64,000 nt of DNA from an uncultured Clostridia bacterium. GTDB taxonomy: Bacteria; Bacillota; Clostridia; Christensenellales; UBA1242. The notes under the pieces are model-generated. The model searched no databases. It was given only the letters and a program-made list of their open reading frames with translations, and had not been told where the DNA came from. A program made the position numbers and the translations under genes. Within the stretch, counting starts at the first letter, position 1. Each line of letters starts with the position of its first letter. Shown in pieces: positions 1-6,230 of the stretch. The stretch lies in contig CAKVFI010000002.1 in assembly GCA_934746715.1 (NCBI GenBank), positions 62,001-126,000 on the forward strand, written 5' to 3'.

Positions 1-1
1 T

Positions 2-259
2 TTTACTGTAAAACCTATTTGGGACAAAGATTGGAATTCAACCAACCAAAGTGAAGTGATTTTTAAAGACAAAAGCAGAATTTTTAGTGATGATGAACTT
101 GTTGTGCTTGTGCAAAAAGTGGTTGAAACGTGCAAAAACAATGGGTTAATTAATATGGACTTTTTTAACGAATATTACAACAAAGTTGAGTCGTTTAGAG
201 AATTTGTTGACAACAACAATTTGCATTTGGTTGACAAGGGGGAGAAGTATGAATTTTAA
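2..259 (+). CDS. 3' end of an unknown protein (truncated by window edge)
   Basis: The frame is open from the left edge to the stop at 257-259, and no start with a ribosome site is visible, so this is the C-terminal ~85 residues of a longer protein. The visible part is charged and helical, with no recognised motif. The last codons overlap the start of the GNAT gene by 11 bp, so the two are probably co-transcribed and translationally coupled. No function can be assigned. Confidence 0.55.
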   Translation, partial: FTVKPIWDKDWNSTNQSEVIFKDKSRIFSDDELVVLVQKVVETCKNNGLINMDFFNEYYNKVESFREFVDNNNLHLVDKGEKYEF

Positions 260-581
260 AATAGTTAGAAAGCAAACTGGCGAAAAGCAAATTGAAACTT
301 ACCTTTTGCAAAACGATGTTGACCAATTGGGCTACGCAACAGTTGATTTTAATGCAAAGGATAACAATATTTATGTTTTTATCAATCCAGAGCACCGCAG
401 CAACGGATATGGCTCATATTTGTTTGCAGAGATGGTTAAAATATTTAAACAAAAAAATGTGCAATATTTGAAGTTTAACATTGAAAAAAACAACACAAAT
501 GCAATAAATATTATTGTTAAAAACAATGGCAAACTTTTGTTGGAAGATAGGCTTGCCCATCTTGTGTTAAAAATAAGTTAA
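249..581 (+). CDS. GNAT-family N-acetyltransferase
   Basis: A 110-residue protein of the Gcn5-related acetyltransferase fold, which moves an acetyl group from acetyl-CoA to an amine. The acetyl-CoA pyrophosphate-binding motif A is visible around residues 47-60 (INPEHRSNGYGSYLF, matching the R/Q-x-x-G-x-G/A pattern), and a later Asn-rich helix (NNTNAINI) fits motif B. The ATG at 249 is chosen over an upstream in-frame start because GGGGGAG lies just before it and it overlaps the preceding gene by 11 bp. It is short for the family but covers the catalytic core. The substrate cannot be predicted; it could be a protein, small-molecule or antibiotic acetyltransferase. Confidence 0.8.
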   Translation: MNFKIVRKQTGEKQIETYLLQNDVDQLGYATVDFNAKDNNIYVFINPEHRSNGYGSYLFAEMVKIFKQKNVQYLKFNIEKNNTNAINIIVKNNGKLLLEDRLAHLVLKIS

Positions 582-654
582 GGCGCAAAACGCTTTACTT
601 TTTTTTTACTTTATTTCATAATAAAAGCATAAAAATGTTTTTTAGGAGTTTTTT

Positions 655-921
655 ATGATCGAATTTAGATATGATACACAACTTTTAATTTCTGGCGAAA
701 ATTTGGAAGAAGAAAAAATTAGAGATTATTTTTTGAAAAATTTCAAAGGTGATTGCCTTATCGCAGTTGGCGATGGTTTGGGCAAATATAGTGAAACAAT
801 CAAAATTCACTTCCACACCAACGAACCTTGGGACGTGCTTAAATATTGCCGCACTCTTGGTGAAATTTACGACATCGTTGTTGAAGATATGGATAGACAA
901 TCACGCGGCTTGAAAGGTTAA
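655..921 (+). CDS. Stand-alone FakA C-terminal-like domain protein
   Basis: An 88-residue protein resembling the last ~80 residues of FakA/YloV, the kinase subunit of the fatty-acid kinase that works with the lipid-binding protein FakB (DegV family). The hallmark is the stretch VGDGLGKYSETIKIHFHTNE followed by PWDVLKYCRTLGEI and a final E-D-M, matching the family pattern of a VGD..., an IK(V/I)H(I/V)HT(N/E) segment and a closing N/D-M. No kinase or DAK-type domain precedes it, so it is not a full enzyme; it may be a regulatory or partner-binding remnant (inference). The start has a strong AGGAG site. Its last 39 bp are repeated twice downstream around inserted elements; the coding sequence itself is intact. 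Confidence 0.65.
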   Translation: MIEFRYDTQLLISGENLEEEKIRDYFLKNFKGDCLIAVGDGLGKYSETIKIHFHTNEPWDVLKYCRTLGEIYDIVVEDMDRQSRGLKG

Positions 922-1071
922 CAAAAAAAATACATAAGTTAATTTAAGAGTAATAAATCTTCAACAACGCAGGGCTCCCGCAAAAGCGTGAGATTTTGTG
1001 GGATGAGGAGCGATGGAGCAAAAGGCTTATGTTTGCGAATAGCAAACTAGCAATAGCGACAATTGCGACGA
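922..1071 (+). mobile_element. Structured repeat element E1 with target-complementary segment
   Basis: A 150 bp non-coding insert directly after the stop codon of the FakA-C-like gene, followed by a repeat of that gene's last 39 bp. Positions 957-969 (ATCTTCAACAACG) are the exact reverse complement of 876-888 in the gene, spanning the point where the right-hand duplicate begins. Next comes a core starting AGGGCTCCC with three hairpins: CCCGCAAAA/TTTTGTGGG, GTTTGC/GCAAAC and GCAAT/ATTGC, ending in GACGA. A closing pair GCTCC/GGAGC surrounds the first hairpin. E2 and E3 keep these stems with different bases. No ORF is present. Mobility is inferred from the target duplication. Confidence 0.6.
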
Positions 1072-1110
1072 GAAGATATGGATAGACAATCACGTGGCTT
1101 GAAAGGTTAA
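1072..1110 (+). repeat. Second copy of FakA-C-like gene 3' end (39 bp)
   Basis: This repeats the last 13 codons including the stop of the gene at 655-921; the only difference is CGC to CGT, both Arg. It sits between elements E1 and E2 and is read as the target duplication produced by insertion. Confidence 0.85.
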
Positions 1111-1262
1111 CAAAAAAAAATACATAAGTTAATTTAAGAGCAAGAAATCTTCAACAACGCAGGGTTCCCACCACAACTTGTTTGTGGAAGGGAAAGAGGA
1201 AAAACCGAGCAAAAGGCGAGAGTTTGCGATAAGCAAATCCGCAAAAGCGAGAGTTTTGACGA
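1111..1262 (+). mobile_element. Structured repeat element E2
   Basis: A 152 bp copy of the same family as E1. Its left ~50 bp, including the 13-nt segment complementary to the gene (1148-1160), are nearly identical to E1, but the core has diverged strongly while keeping the fold: GGTTCC pairs with GGAAAAACC around the hairpin CCACAA/TTGTGG, then GTTTGC/GCAAAT and CAAAA/TTTTG, ending TTTTGACGA. Near-identical flanks with a divergent core suggest either a second insertion into the same site or a tandem duplication followed by core replacement. No ORF. Confidence 0.6.
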
Positions 1263-1301
1263 GAAGATATGGATAGACAATCACGCGGCTTGAAAGGTTA
1301 A
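1263..1301 (+). repeat. Third copy of FakA-C-like gene 3' end (39 bp)
   Basis: Identical to 883-921 and followed by different sequence (ACAGACTT), so this copy probably marks the original right-hand junction between the gene and its native downstream DNA. Confidence 0.85.
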
Positions 1302-1360
1302 ACAGACTTAACACAAAAATGTTTAAATATTAAAAACAAACAATTGAAAGAATTAATTTC

Positions 1361-1389
1361 TTGACATTGGTTGTTTTTTTTGTTATATT
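1361..1389 (+). promoter_or_regulatory. Sigma-A-type promoter of the rpmH operon
   Basis: TTGACA at 1361-1366, a 17-bp spacer and TATATT at 1384-1389. It predicts transcription from about 1396 and thus a leader of roughly 205 nt before rpmH. Confidence 0.8.
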
Positions 1390-1396
1390 GGGTTCA

Positions 1397-1600
1397 ATAG
1401 GATTTTCCGTTTTAGATGTTATCTAAAAACAAACTGCTTTTTTATTTTGTTTAAAAATGTGGTTTAATTTGTTCTGAAAGGCGTTTTGCCTGGACTTTAA
1501 CCTATTAAAAACGCTTGATTTTTTGCTGTCGAACTGGCAAAAATGTTGAGCGAAACAAATTTGCATTTTAATGCAAACTTAAAATTTTAAGGAGGACGAT
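1397..1600 (+). other. Long structured leader of the rpmH operon
   Basis: No gene is visible here. Three perfect hairpins lie along it: TTTTAGAT/ATCTAAAA (1410-1428), AGGC/GCCT (1479-1491) and TTGCATT/AATGCAA (1561-1576), the last just ahead of the AAGGAGG site at about 1589-1595. The spacing suggests a regulatory leader, for example autogenous control by a ribosomal protein, but it matches no leader I know. A TGTCGAA (0A-box-like) heptamer at 1527-1533 is expected by chance. Confidence 0.35.
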
Positions 1601-1735
1601 ATGAAACAAACTTTCCAACCTAAGAAAAAACAACGCAGCAAGGTGCACGGTTTTAGAGCTAGAATGAAATCTTTGTCAGGACGCAAAGTTTTGAAAAGAC
1701 GCAGAAACAAAGGCAAAAAAGAATTAACAAAATAA
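1601..1735 (+). CDS. rpmH: Large ribosomal subunit protein bL34
   Basis: A 44-residue, very basic protein starting [12 protein letters not shown], with the family signature HGFRARM and the Arg/Lys-rich tail [18 protein letters not shown]; length and sequence match bL34. It is preceded by a near-perfect Shine-Dalgarno (AAGGAGG, 6 nt before ATG). It begins the conserved rpmH-rnpA-yidD-yidC-jag cluster that in most Firmicutes lies beside the replication origin. Transcription should start at the promoter at 1361-1389. Confidence 0.97.
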   Translation: MKQTFQPKKKQRSKVHGFRARMKSLSGRKVLKRRRNKGKKELTK

Positions 1736-1836
1736 TGCCTTAAAGTTTGCAAAATGTTTTTGATTAAACAAAGTTGCAAAATAAAAATTTAAATTTGATT
1801 TGCCTTGCTTTTTGCTGGGCAAGATAGGGGCATTTT

Positions 1837-2202
1837 ATGCTACAAAAAGAAAATAGGCTTAAAAAGCGAAAAGAGTTCAACTATGTTTACAAAAAGGGAG
1901 AAATTGCTCACAGCACAAGTTTTTATGTTCACAGCACAAAATCTTGGCGCAAAATGCCCAAGATTGGTATCTCGGTTAGCAAACAAGTTGGCAACAGTGT
2001 GGTGCGCAGTCGTGTTAAGCGCATCATAAGTGAAGCGTGCAGGCTAAATATTAACAAATTTGCAAACAGAAATTATGTTATCACTGCTAAAGAAGCAGCA
2101 AAGGACAAATCAAGTTTGGAAATTGAAACTGAACTTTTGTATTTGCTTAAAAAGATGAACCAAACAAGCACAAAACCACAAACGGAAGATAAAAATGCTT
2201 AA
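1837..2202 (+). CDS. rnpA: Ribonuclease P protein component
   Basis: A 121-residue basic protein that binds the RNase P RNA and helps mature the 5' ends of tRNAs. Family features are the N-terminal LKKRKEFNYVYKKG (central-cleft strand) and the RNR-type motif GNSVVRSRVKRIISEACR near residues 51-68, where the usual RNRVKR is RSRVKR. It lies 101 bp after rpmH, as is usual, and its 3' end overlaps yidD by 8 bp, indicating coupling. The C-terminal ~15 residues are hydrophilic and variable. Confidence 0.95.
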   Translation: MLQKENRLKKRKEFNYVYKKGEIAHSTSFYVHSTKSWRKMPKIGISVSKQVGNSVVRSRVKRIISEACRLNINKFANRNYVITAKEAAKDKSSLEIETELLYLLKKMNQTSTKPQTEDKNA

Positions 2203-2485
2203 CTTTTTGTTTTGGGTTTACTATATTGTTTGTTTTCCGTTAACTGCCATATTTTTGGCGTTGATTGGGGTTTATCGTGCACTCATTCGCCACGCAACAA
2301 CTGGCGGAAAGTGCAATTATATTCCAACTTGCAGCAAGTATGGTTGGGATAGTATTTTAAATTTTGGTGCAATCTGGGGTGGAATTTTAACCATCAAAAG
2401 ATTGGCTAGATGCACGCCAAACCACAAGGCAGGGTTGGACTTGCCTAAATTAAATTTAATGGGAAATTATAAATGGAAATGTTAA
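2195..2485 (+). CDS. yidD: Membrane protein insertion efficiency factor YidD
   Basis: A 96-residue protein with one N-terminal hydrophobic segment (residues 1-26) followed by the YidD signature: YRALIRHATTGGKCNYIPTC, SKYGWDSILNFG, GGILTIKRLARCTP and a His/Gly turn. In other bacteria it assists insertion of proteins by YidC at the inner face of the membrane. The three Cys of the core are present. It overlaps rnpA by 8 bp and yidC by 13 bp. The C-terminus (KLNLMGNYKWKC) is unrelated to the usual tail and lies in the overlap with yidC. Confidence 0.93.
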   Translation: MLNFLFWVYYIVCFPLTAIFLALIGVYRALIRHATTGGKCNYIPTCSKYGWDSILNFGAIWGGILTIKRLARCTPNHKAGLDLPKLNLMGNYKWKC

Positions 2486-3516
2486 ATAACACAATGTTTT
2501 TAAAAGCAGACATGTGGACAAACATAATTGACTTTTTTGCCAAATGGCTGGTTAATTATGGCTGGACAATTGTTGTGTTTACAATTTGCTTAAAACTCAT
2601 TTTGTCGCCGCTGGACATTATGCAACGTGTGGCATCAAGCAAACAACAACGCAGTATGGCTGCAATGCAACCAGAAATTGATGCAATCAATAAAAAATAC
2701 GCTGGCGATAGAGAAAAAATCAACCAAGAAACTGCCAAACTTTACAAAAAATACAACTTGAATGTTGGGGGCATGTGCTTGAGTTTGCTTTTGCCACTTG
2801 TTTTGACATTGGTTGTGTTCTTTAGTTTGTATGGCAGCATTCGTTCATATGGTAACGAAAAGATCAACACCACTTACAAACAATTGGACAGTGCTTATGT
2901 TCAAGCAGTTGAAGACTGGAACACCGACACAGAACTTGACAAGGCTTTGTACAATAACGACGAAAATGTTTACATCAAAGCACAAGTTGAAAAGGAATAT
3001 GAGTCGTTTAAAGACAAAAACAATTGGTTTTGGGTTAAAAATGTTTGGAAGGCAGACACCAACACCAGCCAGTTTGTAGACTTTGAAGATTATGCAAAAC
3101 ATCAAGGGCTTGAAGGAAGCGCAAAAGAACAAGCAAAAGCACGTTATGATGTTATTACTGCAACAATTTTGGACGGCAAAAAGGACAACAACGGTTGTTA
3201 TGTTTTGATTGTTATTGCTGTTGCTGTATCATTTTTAACACAATTTTTAAGTGCAAAAATCCTTGCGCCAAAGGGTCAAAAACTCAACACTATGAACAAA
3301 GTTATGATGGCAGTTATCCCACTTTCGATGATTGCGTTTGTGCTTTCTTCAAACGTGGTGTTCACATTGTACATCATCACAAACTCAATTGTTTCTTCAA
3401 TCATCACAACAATCTTAACGTTGATTTTTAGAAGAAAAAGCAAAAAAGGCGAAGATATTTTGATACCAAAAAAACATATCGAAGTTGTTGAATACAGCAG
3501 AAATTACAAAAAATAA
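2473..3516 (+). CDS. yidC: Membrane protein insertase YidC/OxaI/SpoIIIJ
   Basis: A 347-residue polytopic membrane protein that inserts proteins into the membrane alone or with Sec; in spore formers the paralog SpoIIIJ is needed for the forespore-mother cell channel. The first membrane segment (about 24-46) ends with LILSPLDIMQRVAS, then the cytoplasmic helical hairpin with SKQQRSMAAMQPEIDAINKK and KYAGDREKINQETAKLYKKY, then LLLPLVLTLVVFFSLY. A long hydrophilic insert (about 130-235) follows before the last membrane segments. No lipobox is visible at the N-terminus, unlike many Firmicute homologs. ATG 2473 or 2479 could be the start; both lie in the yidD overlap. Confidence 0.92.
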   Translation: MEMLNNTMFLKADMWTNIIDFFAKWLVNYGWTIVVFTICLKLILSPLDIMQRVASSKQQRSMAAMQPEIDAINKKYAGDREKINQETAKLYKKYNLNVGGMCLSLLLPLVLTLVVFFSLYGSIRSYGNEKINTTYKQLDSAYVQAVEDWNTDTELDKALYNNDENVYIKAQVEKEYESFKDKNNWFWVKNVWKADTNTSQFVDFEDYAKHQGLEGSAKEQAKARYDVITATILDGKKDNNGCYVLIVIAVAVSFLTQFLSAKILAPKGQKLNTMNKVMMAVIPLSMIAFVLSSNVVFTLYIITNSIVSSIITTILTLIFRRKSKKGEDILIPKKHIEVVEYSRNYKK

Positions 3517-3520
3517 CCAA

Positions 3521-3573
3521 CATTTTAATGGTGTTGAAAAAGATTTGTGTTTTTGCTTCAACGCTTTAAAATG
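3521..3573 (+). other. Long hairpin in the yidC-jag gap
   Basis: CATTTTAA (3521-3528) pairs with TTAAAATG (3566-3573) and GTTGAA (3533-3538) with TTCAAC (3557-3562), giving a two-part stem. There is no following T-run, so it is not a classical terminator; it may be a processing or regulatory structure. Confidence 0.4.
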
Positions 3574-3618
3574 GAAATCAAAAAATATTACAAAAACCTA
3601 ACGGGTTAAGGAGGAAAT

Positions 3619-4350
3619 ATGCAAATTGAAGCAACTGGCAAAAGTGTGGAAATTGCTATTCAAAACGGACTGCTTGAATGTGGAATGAAACGCGAAGATG
3701 TTAGCGTTAAAGTTGTGGAAGAAGGCGGTCTTTTCAAAAAAGCAAAAGTTATTCTTTCTTGGGGAGAACCAAAGGAAGAACCAAAGGTTGAACAAGTTCA
3801 AACAACTGAAATTGAACAACCAAAACAAGAAGAAAGCGCGGAACAAGTTGAAGTTGCAGAACCTGTGCAAGAAAAAAAGCGCAAGATTGTTGATTCAACT
3901 CGCTTGCAAGCACGTGGCGTTGAGTTTTTAACTGGGCTTGCACGCTTGGTGGACGAAAACGCAACTGTTGAGTGCACTGCTGGCGAAAATGAAGTAAGTT
4001 TTAGCATTAAAGGCGAAAAACTTGGCAAACTCATTGGCTATCATGGCGAAAACATGCAAGCAATTCAAATGTTGCTTTCTGGCATCAAAACCAAAGGCGA
4101 AGGCGCTGTGCGTTTGTATGTTGACATTGATGGATACAAACAAAATCGCAATCAATCTATCATCGATTTGGCAAACAAAATTGCGGAACAAGCAATCAAA
4201 ATTGAACGAAACATTCACATGGATCCAATGAATGCTTACGATAGACGCATTGTTCACACAACTTTGCAAGGCCGCGATGATGTTACAACTGAATCAACTG
4301 GCGAAGGCGAAAAACGCCATGTTGTAATCAAACCTATCTTTAAAAAGTAA
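3619..4350 (+). CDS. jag: RNA-binding protein Jag/KhpB
   Basis: A 243-residue cytoplasmic RNA-binding protein. The Jag-N domain spans residues 1-50 (QIEATGKSVEIAIQNGL ... LFKKAKVILSWG). A Glu/Gln/Lys-rich linker (51-90) leads to a KH domain with GKLIGYHGENMQAIQML (GxxG loop), then an R3H domain with RNQSIIDLANKIAEQAI and MDPMNAYDRRIVHTTLQ. Homologs pair with KhpA and affect cell elongation and small-RNA function. Strong AAGGAGG site. It closes the rpmH cluster; a terminator follows at 4372. The usual next genes (trmE, gidA) are absent. Confidence 0.95.
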   Translation: MQIEATGKSVEIAIQNGLLECGMKREDVSVKVVEEGGLFKKAKVILSWGEPKEEPKVEQVQTTEIEQPKQEESAEQVEVAEPVQEKKRKIVDSTRLQARGVEFLTGLARLVDENATVECTAGENEVSFSIKGEKLGKLIGYHGENMQAIQMLLSGIKTKGEGAVRLYVDIDGYKQNRNQSIIDLANKIAEQAIKIERNIHMDPMNAYDRRIVHTTLQGRDDVTTESTGEGEKRHVVIKPIFKK

Positions 4351-4371
4351 TTTTAAAGATAAGTAATTAAT

Positions 4372-4402
4372 AAAAAATAGACATTAGAGTGTCTATTTTT
4401 TT
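4372..4402 (+). terminator. Intrinsic terminator after jag
   Basis: AATAGACA-ttagag-TGTCTATT followed by T's; it ends the rpmH operon. Confidence 0.85.
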
Positions 4403-4455
4403 GTTAAACAATCATTTGCTTGATTTTAAAATTTTTAAATCTAAAAATATATTAA

Positions 4456-4484
4456 TTGACAATTTGAGCTGTGGAGTGTATAAT
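4456..4484 (+). promoter_or_regulatory. Consensus sigma-A promoter of lysS
   Basis: Perfect TTGACA (4456-4461), 17-bp spacer and TATAAT (4479-4484). Transcription from about 4491 places the lysS start at 4509 and excludes an in-frame codon at 4389. Confidence 0.9.
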
Positions 4485-4508
4485 CAAAACATAAATTTAG
4501 GAGAAAAT

Positions 4509-6047
4509 ATGGACAATAACAACATCAATCAAATGAGTGAATTTGACATTAAGGTGGAAAAGGTTAAAAAACTTGAAAGTATGGGCGAAAAAGCTTACAA
4601 AGCAAAATTTGAAAAAACCCACGAAATTCACGATTTGGAAAAATATGAACTTGGCACAAAAGTTAGCATTGCTGGGCGTATGATTTTTAAGCGCACATTT
4701 GGCAAGTTGATTTTTGCGCGTTTGTATGCTATTGGCGACAATCACGACATCGACGCAACAAAACCTCTTCGCACAAGCGTGCAAATCAGCCTTAACTTTA
4801 ACATTGTTGGGGCAGAAGCTCTTGCAAAGTTTAAAGAATTTTGCGACATTGGCGACTTTGTTGGCGTGCATGGCGAACTTATCCGCACACAAACAGGAGA
4901 GTTAACTGTTCAAGTTGAAAGTTTTGAGTTGCTTTCAAAAGCGCTTCGTGGCCTTCCAGAAAAATTCCACGGCCTTGTTGACATGGAATCACGCTATCGC
5001 CAAAGATATTTGGATATTATTTCCAACGAACAATCTCGCCAAGTGTTTATCACACGCAGCAAAGCAGTTTCTTTTGTTAGAAATTACCTTGAAAAGAACG
5101 GCTTTTTTGAAGTTGAAACACCAGTTTTACAAGTGAATGTTAGTGGGGCAAGTGCAAAACCATTTTTCACACATCACAACGCTCTTGATTTGGACTGCAA
5201 TTTGCGCATTGCAACTGAAACATGGCTTAAAATGGTTAACTGTGCTGGTTTTGACAAAGTGTTTGAATTGGGCAAGGACTTCCGCAACGAAGGCATGGAT
5301 CCAACCCACTTGCAAGAATTTACACAAGTTGAATGGTACGCATCATACTGGGATTTTGAAGATAATGTTAAATTTTTTAAACAATTCATTAAAGAATTAA
5401 TGTTGAACGTTTTAGGCACAACAAAAATCACAGTTGCTGGCAACGAACTTGAATTTGACGGCGAATGGGAGCGCATTAATTATGTTGAAAAAATGCGTGA
5501 ATTGCTTGGCTTTGACTTTTTGGCAATTGAAGACCCAGAAGTTTTGCGTGCAAAAATCGTGAGCAGCAAAAAACTAACTGCAACTGACCTTGAAGGTTAC
5601 AAATCTTGCCGTGCTATCATTGACTTTGCATATAAAAAACTTATCAGACAAAACATTGTTGGGCCAACAATCCTTTACAATTATCCAGCATTTTTAAAAA
5701 CTTTGGCACGCCGCAACGACAATGATAACCGCATTACAGACGTTTTCCAAGTGGTTGTTAATGGTGCAGAAATTTTGAACGCATATAGTGAACTTGTAAA
5801 CCCACTTGAACAACGCAAAGCACTTGAAGACCAACTTAAAGACAAAGCAAAAGGCGATGACGAAACAATGGATTTGGACGAAGACTTTTTGCTTGCAATG
5901 GAACACGGCATGCCACCAATGTCAGGTTTAGGCTTTGGCATTGACCGCTTTATTATGATGATTTACGATTTGCCAAACATTCGTGACACAATTTTGTTCC
6001 CTATGACAAAACCAGTGGACAACAATATCACCACAGAAAAAGAATAA
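4509..6047 (+). CDS. lysS: Lysine--tRNA ligase (class II)
   Basis: A 512-residue enzyme charging tRNA-Lys. The N-terminal OB-fold anticodon domain is at about 55-145 (KVSIAGRMIFKRTFGKLIFA). The class II core follows: motif 1 around YRQRYLDIISNEQSRQVF, motif 2 as LGKDFRNEGMDPTHLQEFTQ and motif 3 as GFGIDRFIMMIYDLPNIRD. Motif 2 reads HLQEFTQVEWY where most LysRS have HNPEFTMMEFY, a modest divergence. The start is set by the AGGAG at about 4500 and the promoter at 4456. No T-box precedes it. Stand-alone transcript, ending at the terminator at 6158. Confidence 0.95.
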   Translation: MDNNNINQMSEFDIKVEKVKKLESMGEKAYKAKFEKTHEIHDLEKYELGTKVSIAGRMIFKRTFGKLIFARLYAIGDNHDIDATKPLRTSVQISLNFNIVGAEALAKFKEFCDIGDFVGVHGELIRTQTGELTVQVESFELLSKALRGLPEKFHGLVDMESRYRQRYLDIISNEQSRQVFITRSKAVSFVRNYLEKNGFFEVETPVLQVNVSGASAKPFFTHHNALDLDCNLRIATETWLKMVNCAGFDKVFELGKDFRNEGMDPTHLQEFTQVEWYASYWDFEDNVKFFKQFIKELMLNVLGTTKITVAGNELEFDGEWERINYVEKMRELLGFDFLAIEDPEVLRAKIVSSKKLTATDLEGYKSCRAIIDFAYKKLIRQNIVGPTILYNYPAFLKTLARRNDNDNRITDVFQVVVNGAEILNAYSELVNPLEQRKALEDQLKDKAKGDDETMDLDEDFLLAMEHGMPPMSGLGFGIDRFIMMIYDLPNIRDTILFPMTKPVDNNITTEKE

Positions 6048-6072
6048 TTTTTAGGTGCAGCATATAGACAAA

Positions 6073-6159
6073 ATGACGATAGAGCCCAAAACAACACTTG
6101 AACATATCAAGGCAAGAGGGGTATTATCCGCAAATCCACATTCAATAGAATTTTATTAA
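6073..6159 (+). CDS. Possible 28-residue ORF or mobile-element remnant
   Basis: A short frame (MTIEPKTTLEHIKARG ... HSIEFY) lies between lysS and the terminator. There is no clear Shine-Dalgarno. On the minus strand the same DNA starts GGGCTCTATCGTCATTTTG, loosely like the end of an ISL3-type insertion sequence, so it may be the scar of a lost element. I recognise no family; treat as doubtful. Confidence 0.2.
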   Translation: MTIEPKTTLEHIKARGVLSANPHSIEFY

Positions 6160-6189
6160 AAAAAGTGCTATTTAGTTAGCACTTTTTTT
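6158..6189 (+). terminator. Bidirectional terminator between lysS and the SipL-like gene
   Basis: GTGCTA-tttagt-TAGCAC flanked by A7 on the left and T7 on the right, so it can stop transcription from both convergent genes. Confidence 0.85.
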
Positions 6190-6230
6190 GATTGTGGATT
6201 GTAACAAAATTGTTAAAAATTGAAGTGTTT

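Noticed and set aside
1129..1314. Minus-strand ORF across E2
   Set aside because: It runs through the structured repeats and duplicated gene tails; no ribosome site or conserved content.
1527..1533. 0A box in the rpmH leader
   Set aside because: A heptamer expected by chance several times in the window, and Spo0A control of rpmH is not expected.
1..1600. Possible oriC upstream of rpmH
   Set aside because: The rpmH-jag cluster is usually next to oriC, but no DnaA boxes, AT-rich unwinding repeats or dnaA/dnaN are present here.
3517..3618. Possible echo of the yidC 3' end before jag
   Set aside because: Similarity is limited to an A-rich ATTACAAAAA string and is not in frame.
4389..4508. N-terminal extension of lysS
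   Set aside because: The extra 40 codons lie upstream of and across the consensus promoter, and lack a ribosome site.
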